The notes: generated by a model not told the origin, from the letters alone. Positions 51,415 to 63,312 are shown, counted from the first letter of the stretch. The stretch: 64,000 nucleotides of DNA from Liolophura sinensis (GCF_032854445.1 NC_088300.1:51432984-51496983), one strand, 5' to 3'. Made by a program: numbers and translations.

Positions 51415-51570
51415 TGGTAACAGTCACTTCCTTGTTTAACTGTTACTTCAATTATTTCAACACAGGAAAGTTATGATAGCAATCAGCAAGTCGTCGGAAT
51501 CTGGCGGGAAGTGAGCAGTTGTATTCTGCTGTGGCAAATGGAATATTAAAACTGAACAGAGAAAGTGATC
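51415..51570 (+). repeat. 3' LTR of the copia element
   Basis: TGGTAACAGTCACTTCCTTG, TTCAACACAGGAAAGTTATG and CAGAGAAAGTGATC align with the 5' LTR, with an estimated 75-80% identity by eye. Just before it lies a small hairpin, GTGTCTTTGAAAAGACAC. Confidence 0.75.
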
Positions 51571-51579
51571 AGGTAAATT

Positions 51580-51990
51580 GGTGTAATACTTAAGCAGGAG
51601 TAATATGAAAATCCTTTATTGCACTAAGTACCGGAAAAAATTATGAAAATAATTACCCAACTGTAAGATAACTTTAGCATGCATAAGTTTAGACAATAGG
51701 GAAGATGTATGCTAAGTTTCATGGCAATAGGTTCAGTACTTCAGGAAGAGTTGCATGCACAAATCTGAATACATGGAAAAGGACTCGGATGCAAAGTACT
51801 AAATGGGGGTAATTATGAAAATGATTTAATCATGCACGAGTTCAGGTGACAGGTAAGAGGTATGGCAAATTTTATCAAAATTGGTGAAGTAGTTTGAGAG
51901 GAGATGCATGGATAAAATTGTGACTACAGACAGACAGATGGATAGGCAGGTTGATTCCAGTGAATCTCCTCCCCTCACTAACTTTGTTTT
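51580..51990. repeat. Two-part interspersed repeat ending in CAGACAGACAGA
   Basis: Two similar halves (about 51600-51775 and 51790-51990) share AAGTAC or AAGTACT, AATTATGAAAAT, CATGCATAAGTT or CATGCACGAGTT, GTTCAGTACTTCAGGAAGAG or GAAGTAGTTTGAGAGGAG. The right end (GACTACAGACAGACAGATGG, TGATTCCAGTGAATC) is of a type common in invertebrate interspersed repeats. I cannot name the family. Confidence 0.5.
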
Positions 51991-52740
51991 AAATTAACCT
52001 ACATGTACATGTCCGAAATACATGTAAAGATGTATTTAGAAGTTCCATGGCTAAGAAACTTCCCGGTCCCTCAGATAAACGCTTACTCAGATTACATGTA
52101 TGAAACGCACTGATCATTGTTTTTTTCATTTAACAAGATGGTGAAAATACAAAACATTACTTTCCACATTCGCTGTCTTTTGTTACACCTTTTTCTTTGT
52201 TGCTGAGATTTGTTGAGTGTACATTTCTCAACCTAGAAATGACACTTTGAAATCATCAACAGCAAATTTTGAAATACGCAAACTAACCCACACTCCTTTC
52301 AGTGTGTGCATCGCTCTCTATGCTCGCTTTACACCACCGCCACCACCTGACAAGTCTGACCCATGGCATACTTCCTACAGCGCATGTGCCACTAGTTTAT
52401 TTCACGTCACTAGCAATTTCGTACAGAAATCTTGACCAGCGCCGAGGTGCCTGTGACTGAGGTCACTGTGTTTTTAATAATACTTTATACGCATACATTT
52501 TCTTTATCTACAATATGCATATATTCTAATCAACACTTGAACAATTTTATAAATGAATGCTGATTAAATAGTTCTACGTGAGGACACCAGTGGTGATTCT
52601 AAGTCTAAACAAGCCTACATGCGCGCACAGGCCCAAAAGATCAAGCTTGTCTAGTTGCAGCAGTGATGTAAAGTGAGCATAAATAGAGCAGTACACATGC
52701 TGTGAGGGGTACAGTGTATGGATTACTTCTAATGGACTAT

Positions 52741-52807
52741 TGTTCTCGCCACGATATGGCTGAAATATTGCCGATGTGGCATTAAGCCATAATCATTCAT
52801 TCATTCA
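52741..52807 (+). mobile_element. Gastropod-type SINE tail, 5'-truncated, with target duplication
   Basis: CGCCACGATATGGCTGAAAT, ATTGCCGATGTGGCATTAAG and (ATTC)n form the 3' end of a SINE that I know from gastropod genomes. The duplication TTCTAATGGACTAT lies at 52727-52740 and 52808-52821, so only 67 bp of the element was inserted. Confidence 0.8.
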
Positions 52808-53012
52808 TTCTAATGGACTATGTTCCTCTACTACCTTCTCTCCTAAGGAGGAAATATGTGTGAAGTGATTCGGGTACCCGATTTTCCCACTAAGCATCAC
52901 TTCAGGGACATGGCTGGAGTGGATGACTAACTTCAAGTGCATGCATTGAGCAATCTAAACCAGCAGTGATCTCCCTTTTCTGCCTTCAGGACAAAGGGTC
53001 AAGCTTGCCTAC

Positions 53013-53111
53013 CTTTTCATGGAATTGGTGTCCACACTCCAGAGTTTTAACGGGAGCCAAGGAGAGGTCATCAAAGCAAATCACACAATTATCTACTTCT
53101 TCATCGTTTGC
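53013..53111 (-). CDS. TTC3/DZIP3-like: DZIP3/TTC3-like RING E3 ubiquitin ligase, RING exon 1
   Basis: Encodes the first five zinc ligands of a RING-H2 finger: CVIC, then after 13 residues C-G-H, and H two residues later (ECGHQFH). The acceptor is TCTGTATTTCAG, the donor AAG|GTAGGC; the exon is 99 bases with phase 0 at both ends. Joined to 46485-46583 the pattern is C-x2-C-x13-C-x-H-x2-H-x2-C-x11-C-x2-C, a complete RING-H2, with the W four residues after the sixth ligand usual for E2 binding. The acidic lead ANDEEVDN links to the helical exon upstream at 55381-55507. Confidence 0.85.
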
Positions 53112-54051
53112 CTGAAATACAGAATATCTCTGGTGAACTTCCTGATGCACAGCCAATCAGTGCTGGAACCTCATTTTTTGAAACAGCTGCCCCAAGGACA
53201 AGTGATTTGCAGAAGGGGTTGCTTTAATCGAGTTCGCCTGCCACAAATTAAGTAACTGGTAAAAGGAGATTAGGCCTACCAATTCACATGGCTACACCGA
53301 GCCAAATATTGCATGACTAAATGCAATTTCTAAACTGAGTGGACAATTTCTTCACAAAAATGTGTTGGTTTGCAGAGCCAATGCGCATATTTCAACATGA
53401 TCAAATAACTCACTGTAAAATTTCATATTGTCATGCATGGTTTCAGAAAATTTAACTTATATAAATGAATGTAATAATTTATACAATAAATTACACATTT
53501 GTGCTTTAAAATGTCCATGTTTAAATCTACCCCTATATTTCACATAATTTTGAGAGGTTTACATGCCACAAAGATTTTATTCTCCTTCATCAGGAATTAT
53601 CCTAAATATGGGCAGGAAAATAATGGAGGGTACTACTCAGTCACAGGGAAAATCTCAAAGGCAAAAAGTGAGATGTGTGAAAAGCTATTCACTGCTATAA
53701 AACAAGTGGATAATGGCTGTGTGCGACCTGTTCATAGTTGATGACTTACATGTAGATGTGCATGTATGTAATCAGTCTGACAGCGTGTGGCGCAACAGCC
53801 ATCACTGCTCGTTGTCTGCAAAATTATAGCGAGGAACAGAGAGTGAAATAAAGCTAAATGATATTGCCAAGAGTTGTTCATGGGTAGAAAAAATTAGTTT
53901 GCCCGTAAGGGCATCCCTGAAGGACATTTTGCTTGCCAATAGGTCTTTTTACTCACAGGAGTCGGGGAGATTGGTGTCAGGTCGTGACTGGCTGGTTTGT
54001 GAACAGGGCTCTGAAAAAACACAACATGAGCATCTATCTATACCATAACAT

Positions 54052-54299
54052 TTATTTATTTATTTATTTGATTGGTGTTTTACATCATACTCAAGAATAT
54101 TTCACCTATACAATGGCGGCCAACATTACGGTGGGAGGAAACCCACGATCATCCACAGGTGCTGGATGACCTTTCCACATACAGCCAGAGAGGAAGCAAG
54201 CATGAGATGGACTTGAACTCACAGCGACCGCATTGGTGAGAGGCTCCCAGGTCATTATGCTGCGCTAGCGCGCTAACCTACCGAGCCACAGAGGCCCCC
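54052..54299 (-). mobile_element. SINE family A, full length, with target duplication
   Basis: Complete on the minus strand from GGGGGCCTCTGTGGCTCGGT (A-box) through the B-box complement TGGACTTGAACTC to the AAAT tail. The 14-bp duplication CTATAMCATAACAT (one mismatch) lies at 54038-54051 and 54300-54313. Intronic, in the same orientation as the ligase gene. Confidence 0.9.
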
Positions 54300-54539
54300 C
54301 TATAACATAACATAAACTTACAATATTGCAATCAATTAATATCAATCATTTTACAACAAAAGTCATCACAAGGAGAAGCCTTCCTGCTATGTATAAGTCA
54401 AAAAAGCTGTTATTTGTGAAGATTTAAAGTTTAGATTTTATCTTTGAACAGTGATAACTTGGAAAAAAAATGTCACACAAATGAAACCAAATAAGCTCAT
54501 ACACATCTAGATACTGCCCTTAACTCATCTACACCACTG

Positions 54540-54787
54540 ATTTATTTATTTGATTGGTGCTTTATACCGTAAATAATAAGACAGTGGCCAGCATTATGAT
54601 GGAAGTAAACTAGGCAGAGTCAGGGGGGAAGCCAATAATCACCCACTGGTTACTGACAGACCTTCCAACCTACGGGTAGAGAGGAAGCCAGCATGAGCTG
54701 GACTTTATCACAGCAACCACACTGGTGAGAGGCTTCCAACTCACAGTGCTGCACAAACACGCTAACACCTCTGACACTGGGGCTCCC
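54540..54787 (-). mobile_element. SINE family A, full length but old
   Basis: All family A blocks are present in order, including the head GGGAGCCCCAGTGTCAGAGG, with many substitutions and no clear target duplication. Confidence 0.85.
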
Positions 54788-55007
54788 AAAATCTGCTAAA
54801 TCCACTAAACATAAATGAAAACTAAAAATGTTGTGCTGAAAAGTTCTCATTTTAGGTAGGCAGCTTTAACTTGGAAAACAATTGCCAGAAATGAACCAAG
54901 AAACTCATGCAAATACACACATTGTCCTCAACACATTGGCAGTTTCACAAAAATCCAATTTGAACTTCAGACTGGAGCACTTGTGTTGACAAGACAAAAC
55001 GAATGGA

Positions 55008-55179
55008 TTTTTTTTTTTTTTTTGTTTTTTTTTTTTTTTTGATTGGTGTTTTACGCCGTACTCAAGAATATTTCACTTATACGACGGCGGCCAGCATTAT
55101 GGTGGGTGGAAACCGGGCAGAGCCCGGGGGAAACCCACGACCATCCGCAGGTTGCTGGCAGACCTTCCCACTTACGGCC
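55008..55179 (-). mobile_element. SINE family A, young, 5'-truncated, perfect target duplication
   Basis: The middle and 3' domains are close to consensus (CCGGGCAGAGCCCGGGGG block intact), with a long poly(T)/poly(A) tail. The whole tRNA head is missing. An exact 15-bp duplication GACAAAACGAATGGA lies at 54993-55007 and 55180-55194, so truncation happened during insertion. Confidence 0.95.
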
Positions 55180-55380
55180 GACAAAACGAATGGACACACA
55201 GGCTATATCAACATGCATTAAATATGTAATGGTCAGATACAAATACTATTCAACTGTGTCAAGTTAAACATTCTTGGAGGCTGTTTTTATAAATCATAAC
55301 AGATGTTCACTTCAAACTTTGCCAACATGGCATTTTAAGACTGGGAAGACTTTCAATGTACTCAGCACTTTTTCACATAC

Positions 55381-55507
55381 CTTGGATTTCATGTTAATTT
55401 TGCGCTCGCTGTAAGGTCTGCACTCCTCAACTATCTGTTCCATGGAGAGCCCAGTCAGAGAGCCTTTCTTACTGCGTACCTGCTGGATCACTTCAATTAG
55501 CTCAGGT
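55381..55507 (-). CDS. TTC3/DZIP3-like: DZIP3/TTC3-like E3 ubiquitin ligase, helical exon
   Basis: Encodes PELIEVIQQVRSKKGSLTGL, then SMEQIVEECRPYSERK and NMKSK. The pattern (helix, VRSKKGSLTGLSMEQIV) matches the conserved segment that precedes the RING in TTC3 and DZIP3 as I remember it (VR-x-KN-x-SLSGLS). The acceptor CATACCTGTAG is followed by a single base that completes the Arg codon split from the previous exon (AG|A); the donor is AAG|GTATGT. The exon is 127 bases, phase 2 in and phase 0 out, which fits both neighbours. Confidence 0.85.
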
Positions 55508-55630
55508 CTACAGGTATGAAACAAACACCCCAGGTTTTTAAAACATGAAATGGCAATGACCAAAACCAATCCGATATAAGGCTCATTTACATAGGTTTTC
55601 TACTCAGCAGATAAACTACATGACCAATTT

Positions 55631-55777
55631 ATTTACTTATTATTTATTTAATTGGTGTTTAACGCCATGCTCATGTATATTTCACTTATGATGACCAGCA
55701 TTATGGCAGGAGGAAACTGGGCAGAGCCCAGGGGAAACCCACAACCATCCGCAGGTTGCATACCTTCCCACGTACAA
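55631..55777 (-). mobile_element. SINE family A, 5'-truncated
   Basis: Tail ATTTATTTAATTGGTGTTTA, GGCAGGAGGAAACTGGGCAG, CCACAACCATCCGCAGGTTG, CCTTCCCACGTAC; head absent. It lies in the intron between 55507 and 56508. Confidence 0.85.
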
Positions 55778-56507
55778 ATGTACAATTTAAATGTTGCAAA
55801 AGAAAACTGTAAAGACTTGTATATATAAACTGAAACTCTGCATAGAGGTAAATAACGAGGTAAAATGGAGTTCACCAATGTCCACTTTTGATAGGCTTTC
55901 CACTCATGATAAAAAGTCACTAAAGTTTCACAATGATATGCTGAATTTCCATGATAATTTGATGATAAATGGAAGTCAAAACCTTTCAGCCATTTTAAAG
56001 TTGGTTGAGCGGCTGCAACTTTATTCTGAACCAAGTTTCAGTGATTAAAAATATGTGAATATCATTGCTGATCTGACTGCAGAATTCACCTGATTTACGA
56101 AGAGCAAAGTTTGCTTTTTTGTACTATGAACAATGCTGCTGTGAACAGTTAAATATTCCATATCATAAAGGCTTGAGGTTAGTTAAATACTTCATATTTT
56201 TCAAGATTATTTTATGTGGTATATTCAACATTTACATAACAACATTCTTATAACTATTAACATCCACCCTGTTGGCTGGATGATCTCAAACTTGCATGGA
56301 TGTCATCAAAGAATTCCATTACAAATGTAATGTAACAAAGACTGAAATGTAAAATCTATTTATGGAAAAAAACCTGACACATATTACATAAATATCAATG
56401 CCAACACATAGTGTGTGATTTTCAAAATTGTCGTATATTGAGCTTCTTTAAGTTTATTCACGAAAATGAAGTTTACTAAACAAGCAATAGAATGAATTAA
56501 AACACAC

Positions 56508-56704
56508 CTGTTGAGCTGTGGAAACCTCTGCTGAAGGATGCTGAGAAGACGCTCAAAGTTGCTGGCCTTGTTTTGCTGTGCAGGCCTCGGAGCGTAATTC
56601 ATGCCTGGAATGTAAGGTCTGGAGGCAGCGACTCCTACTTTACCCTTCTTTTTCGACTTCGGCACAGCAGTGGATGAGGTGTCCTTCCTCTTTTTCTTAC
56701 CCAC
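56508..56704 (-). CDS. TTC3/DZIP3-like: DZIP3/TTC3-like E3 ubiquitin ligase, basic linker exon
   Basis: Starts in phase 0 after AATGCATTTTAG and ends in phase 2 at CAACAG|GTGTGT. It codes a lysine-rich linker (VGKKKRKDTSSTAVPKSKKK), a proline-rich stretch (RPYIPGMNYAPRPAQQ) and the start of the helical segment NFERLLSILQQRFPQLN, whose Arg is completed by the next exon. The basic run could act as a nuclear localisation or RNA-contact patch; that is inference. The GTG at the exon start is a splice-joined valine codon, not an initiation codon. Confidence 0.8.
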
Positions 56705-56722
56705 CTAAAATGCATTACTTAT

Positions 56723-56790
56723 GCATTTATTTATATGATTGGTGTTTTACATCGTACTCAAGAATAGCAGCAAGCATTATGGTGACTAAC
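56723..56790 (-). mobile_element. SINE family A, 3' fragment
   Basis: TTTATTTATATGATTGGTG, TTTTACATCGTACTCAAGAA and AAGCATTATGGTGAC, about 19 bases from the acceptor of the exon ending at 56704. It lies in the branch-point and polypyrimidine zone. A more decayed similar fragment may lie at about 57085-57145. Confidence 0.75.
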
Positions 56791-57654
56791 TTTTCTCACA
56801 TATCATCTACCATTTCTGCTGTTTGGGGAAATGAAACGAAGTAAATGACCCAAAATTTCCTCTGCAAAAGTGCATTTTTAAAGGCAAATAAATGTCACAG
56901 AATGTTATTTTTGGTGTTGACACTCACAATTTTCCAGTAGAATGTCATCCCATGTTTCAAGCAAACCTCAAAACAGCTTTCTAAAATCTATAGAACTCTT
57001 AGAATCAGGAAAAATGAGCAAGTTGGTCAAGGACGAAATTAATGGTCATTTAGGGAATATCGAAGTATCAATAGGCTAGGACTCTTTTAATTTTATTGTA
57101 GTTTAGCACCACACCCAAGAATATTTCACTCAGATTTATGGGTGGAAGACATTGGATTGCTTTGGGCAAATCACCAAAGTTGGCAAAGTAACTGGTTGAC
57201 TTTCCCATGTATGACATATTGATGGAACGCAAGAGATCTCCAGCAGACTTCATGTCAGGCCACACAAGTCAGCAGACTTGACCATCCATTGTAACAAAGC
57301 CAATGATAACAACAGTACCCAGTCCACTCCAAGTCAGGAAACATTTCTGAATTAGGACATGAGTGCCCTAAACAAAAATGAAAGAAAGTAAAATGTAAAA
57401 TGAAAGAAAGTAAAACTTGGTTGATAAATCTGACCCAGTACATAAATTCATTTCTATGACTTTATGTAATATTGGAATTCTGACAATAGCCAACTACATA
57501 AATGTCATTATAAAAATTCGGTTTCATTTTTCTCTGCTCCTGCACCTTGCTGCACAATGAACTCTTGCACAATTTAAGTATATACTTGTTATAATATAGC
57601 ACATTTCTTTGTCATTAGCCTTCGTTATTCTAAGGTATTTAATTTTTTAATGAT

Positions 57655-57862
57655 TGTTTCCTAAATTGGACACATTCTATAAGCACAGACAAGCGTTTCC
57701 TCAACAGGAGACATATCGTATGCTGCCTGTATAGGAAACACACTGTGATGTTTCCAAAACAGGAAACGTTTTCCAGGCCATCTGGCTGGTATTGCTTTGT
57801 ACATGTAGTTTCCTGAACTGGAAACATGTACAAATACACAAACATGTTTCCTGAATGGGAAA
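57655..57862. repeat. Cluster of about 20-bp imperfect palindromes, group 1
   Basis: Recurring motif TGTTTCCTGAAYTGGAAACA: TGTTTCCTAAATTGGACACA, CGTTTCCTCAACAGGAGACA, GTTTCCAAAACAGGAAACG, GTTTCCTGAACTGGAAACATG-like and TGTTTCCTGAATGGGAAATA, spaced about 30-60 bp. It lies in the ligase intron between 56704 and 63658. The intervening sequence is not clearly repeated. Confidence 0.65.
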
Positions 57863-58390
57863 TATTTAAAATATGTCTTATTGAAATGACAACATTCAAA
57901 ACCGATATGTAACTGATATAACATCGCTGAACTACATGAAAATATTACTTTTCGACTGTGATACTAATACTTTATTATGCAGTTCAGTGTATGAGATCTA
58001 CAAATTTTTTATATATGGTCATAAAAACATTCACTCAGTTTTTCTTTCTTATTAATATAAACACACATACATGTATACATGTAAAAGTGACCCACTAAAA
58101 TTAATATGCTGATATGTTACAGTTTGAAGATTATCATTTATGCTGATAACAAGCACTTGTGATAACCAGTTTCTATAACTATCCTTACGTCTAATTACCT
58201 ATAATTAATATAGGTCTTTTGTACCTTTCCCACTGAGTGCCTGCTGTATTGCTTTGAATAAATTAAGTCAAATTTGACACCATCTAAAAAGTGCCCACAA
58301 GGAGTTGAGTGTTAGATGTTCTACTAATGCAGACCTCTCCTCAAAGGCATTATTTTCCTGTTATTTGACAGTTTGGGGTTCAAGTTTCAT

Positions 58391-61062
58391 GTCCTCTCAC
58401 ACCTAAAGTCCCATGACCAGATGGCTAATGAAGAAGGTCTCATCTTTCCTCAGAGAGATACATATACCCCACACCTGAACCACGGTACATGTGTCTGCCC
58501 CAGTCTGTCCCGTCCTCTCACACCTAATGTCCCATGACCAGATGGCTAATGAAGAGGGTCTCATCCTTCCTCAGAGAGATCCATATACCCCACTATTGAG
58601 CCAAGGTACATGTGTCTGCCCCAGTCTGTCCCGTCCTCTAACACCTAAAGTCCCATGACCAGATGGCTAATGAAGAGGGTCTCATCCTTCCTCAGAGAGA
58701 TATATATGCCCCAAACCTGAACCACGGTACATGTGTCTGCCCCAGTCTGTTCCGTCCTCTCACACCTAAAGTCCCATGACCAGATGGCTAATGAAGAGGG
58801 TCTCATCTTTCCTCAGAGAGATACATATACCCCACTATTGAGCCAAGGTACATGTGTCTGCCCCAGTCTGTCCCGTCCTCTCACACCTAAAGTCCCATGA
58901 CCAGATGGCTAATGAAGAGGGTCTCATCCTTCCTCAGAGAGATATATATGCCCCAATATTGAACCACGGTACATGTGTCTGCCCCAGTCTGTTCCGTCCT
59001 CTCACACCTAAAGTCCCATGACCAGATGGCTAATGAAGAGGGTCTCATCTTTCCTCAGAGAGATACATATACCCTACACCTGAACCACGGTACATGTGTC
59101 TGCCCCAGTCTGTCCCGTCCTCTCACACCTAATGTCCCATGACCAGATGGCTAATGAAGAAGGTCTCATCTTTCCTCAGAGAGATACATATACCCCACTA
59201 TTGAACCAAGGTACATGTGCCATCCCCAGTCTGTCCCGTCCTCTCACACCTAAAGTCCCATGACCAAATGGCTAATGAAGAAGGTCTCATCTTTCCTCAG
59301 AGAGATACATATACCCTACACCTGAACCACGGTACATGTGTCTGCCCCAGTCTGTTCCGTCCTCTCACACCTAAAGTCCCATGACCAAATGGCTAATGAA
59401 GAAGGTCTCATCTTTCCTCAGAGAGATACATATACCCTACACCTGAACCACGGTACATGTGTCTGCCCCAGTCTGTTCCGTCCTCTCACACCTAAAGTCC
59501 CATGACCAGATGGCTAATGAAGAGGGTCTCATCTTTCCTCAGAGAGATACATATACCCTACACCTGAACCATGGTACATTTGTCTGCCCCAGTCTGTCCC
59601 GTCCTCTCACACCTAATGTCCCATGACCAGATGGCTAATGAAGAGGGTCTCATCTTTCCTCAGAGAGATACATATACCCCAAACCTGAACCACGGTACAT
59701 GTGTCTGCCCCAGTCTGTCCCGTCCTCTCACACCTAAAGTCCCATGACCAAATGGCTAATGAAGAAGGTCTCATCTTTCCTCAAAGAGATACATATACCC
59801 TACACCTGAACCATGGTACATTTGTCTGCCCCAGTCTGTCCCGTCCTCTCACACCTACTGTCCCATGACCAGATGGCTAATGAAGAGGGTCTCATCCTTC
59901 CTCAGAGAGATATATATGCCCCAAACCTGAACCACGGTACATGTGTCTGCCCCAGTCTGTCCCGTCTTCTCACACCTAAAGTCCCATGACCAGATGGCTA
60001 ATGAAGAGGGTCTCATCCTTCCTCAGAGAGATACATATACCCCACACCTGAACCATGGTACATGTGTCTGCCCCAGTCTGTCCCGTCCTCTCACACCTAA
60101 AGTCCCATGACCAAATGGCTAATGAAGAAGGTCTCATCCTTCCTCAGAGAGATACATATGCCCCAATATTGAACCACGGTACATGTGTCTGCCCCAGTCT
60201 GTCCCGTCCTCTCACACCTAATGTCCCATGACCAGATGGCTAATGAAGAGGGTCTCATCTTTCCTCAGAGAGATACATATACCCTACACCTGAACCATGG
60301 TAAATGTGTCTACCCCAGTCTGTCCCGTCTTCTCACACCTAATGTCCCATGACCAGATGGCTAATGAAGAAGGTCTCATCTTTCCTCAGAGAGATACATA
60401 TACCCCACACCTGAACCAAGGTGCATGTGTCTGCCCCAGTCTGTCCCGTCTTCTCACACCTAAAGTCCCATGACCAGATGGCTAATGAAGAGGGTCTCAT
60501 CCTTCCTCAGAGAGATACATATACCCCACACCTGAACCATGGTACATGTGTCTGCCCCAGTCTGTCCCGTCCTCTCACACCTAAAGTCCCATGACCAGAT
60601 GGCTAATGAAGAGGGTCTCATCCTTCCTCAGAGAGATACATATACCCCACACCTGAACCATGGTACATGTGTCTGCCCAGTCTGTCCCGTCTTCTCACAC
60701 CTAATGTCCCATGACCAGATGGCTAATGAAGAGGGTCTCATCCTTCCTCAGAGAGATATATATGCCCCAATATTGAACCACGGTACATGTGTCTGCCCCA
60801 GTCTGACCCGTCCTCTCACACCTGAAGTCCCATGACCAGATGGCTAATGAAGAGGGTCTCATCCTTCCTCAGAGAGATACATATACCCCACACCTGAACC
60901 ATGGTACATGTGTCTGCCCCAGTCTGTCCCGTCCTCTCACACCTAAAGTCCCATGACCAGATGGCTAATGAAGAGGGTCTCATCCTTCCTCAGAGAGATA
61001 CATATACCCCACACCTGAACCATGGTACATGTGTCTGCCCCAGTCTGTCCCGTCCTCTCACA
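58391..61062. repeat. 121-bp tandem array, 22 units
   Basis: Units start GTCCTCTCACACCTAAAGTC and contain CCATGACCAGATGGCTAATG, AGAGGGTCTCATCCTTCCTC, GGTACATGTGTCTGCCCCAG. The period is 121 (unit starts 58391, 58512, 58633, 58754, 58875), so no long frame persists. Variants such as ACACCTGAACCACGG and CTATTGAGCCAAGG alternate in the left part. The array sits in the ligase intron and ends sharply at 61062. Confidence 0.95.
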
Positions 61063-63312
61063 TGTAGACATACGCATTTAATCCCCATTCTCTTGATGGA
61101 CACAGCAGATGTTGTGCACATGGCAATGACAAGGTGGTCAGGAATGTTGTCCAAGCTGTCCCTCTGACTGGCTTCAGCATGTGGAATAAAAATGAAGCCC
61201 CCTACACTTTTCTCTACTGGTTCCTTACCAATATCAAACCTTGTTAAAATGGCTATGGCAAGTGACATGGCTCTCTAAAGAGCTTCCAGAGTTACACTTG
61301 AACACGCTGACCATGCCCTAAATCAGGTAAGAAAACCGCAGCTGTATACAGTATACATGTACATGTTGGAATTAGTTTATAGAACCATTTGAATTTCATC
61401 TATGTACAATTTTGTATTCAACTTTTAGTGTGCTGTAATGTAACAGATACTGTGATAACATGCGTACCTCCTTCATGTTTATTGTCATATTAATCATATG
61501 CACTTCAATGGCATATTTAGAGCGAAATCTCTAGTATCAAACATAAAAGTAGTATATTCAAATAAATTGTCAATCACTTTTCCCAAAAATAAAATAAGAT
61601 GTGAAGTACCCTTACATTATAATACCTAACGCCTCAGAAGATCACCACCAAACAGGTGTCTATAAATCTTTGATCTATTAACAGGAATAGGATTTCATCA
61701 GAATCCTCAACTTTCTGCTACTGGTTAACCATTAAGAGTAGGAAGATAAGATCTGGGCATATTGGTCAAAAATTAGACAAGATGAAAATCCACAACATCC
61801 TGTGAAAAATGTTCATATAAGGGTCAAATATAATCTGTTGACTCAGGAGGGTCAGCTAGTAGAAAAAAATTCAGCCGGTTTTGACAGAAAAGATTCTCCC
61901 CCTGTGTTATTTGTTCCCATTTTCAACAAATACAGAACATATCTAGATTCAAGCATGCATCTTTATAGACTTCATATACGCTGACTGTACAAGATTGGAA
62001 AGGCAGTAATGTCAGCTCAAATGGTCCATCAAAACATCAATCCAGGCTGATGTTATATTGCAACCAGCCACACTAAAAATGTATGCAGAGAATCAGTCAC
62101 ATATCAGAGAAAAACAATCACAACAACGAATTTAACCACCCCTCCAGAGCCACACTAAAATAGTCCTACTTTATTTACATTTTCCATCTAATCTTACTTC
62201 ATATACTTTCTCAACTTTCTGGAAGTGTACATGTATTGATCTGAGGTGTTTATAAGTCTCTTAATTAAACCCTTATCACAGTAAGGCTAAACTGTTAGCA
62301 GTATATATAGGTAGCTATTGTTAATGGTGGTATCCAAAGAAATACTGCATGTATTGAGTGAAGGGTTTGCATACATAAACATAGCACAGCATAAAGAAGA
62401 TATTCCACATCTTGAGCTGTTTACATGAGTTTTAAAATGGGCATCATTTTCTTGTAGGGTGAATATGGACAGCTAGAGTGTCCAGAATCTCTGGCAACGC
62501 GCTCTGCTTCATAACTGTGTCTAATCCTGCTTTTCTTGGGTCTACCGACCATATATAGATCGCCACCTTGGATATACATGTATGAAAAGTTGCAATCAAA
62601 GCACAACTCAGCTATGTATTTCGGTTATTGAGAACTAAAATAGCATGGTAGATTTGGATACTGATTCCATTCATTCCCCTAGAACACTTCTTGCGTTTTT
62701 CGAACATCACAGAAAACTGCTGACTTCTTCTCTTCGCATGAATCCGTCATTTAGCACTTTAAAGACTTTCTTGGTTCTTGATGGTTTGTGTTAAACATGA
62801 TTTTTTGACCAGCATGCTTGGGCCACTTCAATGCCCCTGGAGGGCTGCCCCTACAGCCTACGTTTACCTGTACCCCAAATCACCCATCTTCCCACACCAC
62901 TAGCACCACTACTACCAACACACATTTACGCTCGTACATTGCTTATAATTATGTACTTGTAAATAAACAAGATACCCAACTGTATTTCTGGACTTTAAAT
63001 ATGACAGATTATCTGCTATCCATACATTCCAGCATTTACATGCAATTAGATAAACATATGCGCTGTCATGGATAGTTTTGCGTGGAAAAGAAGTACTAAT
63101 ACATGCCTACTTTTCTATATACCATATATCTGCCTAAGCAATGTCCTAAATTAATATATATGAGATGATGTAACTTAAAAATATACAGACAGAATAGAGT
63201 ACATGTAAATGTAGTTTACCAACAAATGGTTTAATTATATTTAATTACCGACCCACCTAGTTTTCTTCATAAATTATTATTTTTGTTCCCTATATTTAAA
63301 GTAACATATCAA
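61063..63312 (-). other. Intron sequence of the ligase gene, no further exon supported
   Basis: A minus-strand frame at 62421-62606 includes VGRPKKSRIRHSYEAERVA but has no good splice sites. An extra exon here would have to be phase 0 and a multiple of three. Otherwise AT-rich and featureless. Confidence 0.35.

Larger units (their letters stand above)
48269..51570 (+). mobile_element. Ty1/copia LTR retrotransposon, degenerate
   Basis: About 3.3 kb, bounded by short direct repeats and containing, in order, a Gag remnant with zinc knuckle, an integrase C-terminal remnant, reverse transcriptase and RNase H. This gene order (integrase before RT) is that of Ty1/copia. It sits in the last intron of the minus-strand ligase gene, antisense to it. 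Large deletions (most of protease and the integrase core), frameshifts, stop codons and a 28-G run make it non-functional. No target duplication could be fixed, because the 3' LTR edge is unclear. Confidence 0.85.

Noticed and set aside
56702-56704. GTG as start of a lysine-rich protein
   Set aside because: It directly follows an acceptor AG and is a phase-0 spliced codon.
60539-61167. Frames of 88-98 codons in the 121-bp array
   Set aside because: The period is not a multiple of three, and one frame exists only because of a one-base deletion.
62421-62606. Possible extra exon of the ligase gene (VGRPKKSRIRHSYEAERVA)
   Set aside because: No acceptor and donor pair gives the required phase-0, multiple-of-three exon.
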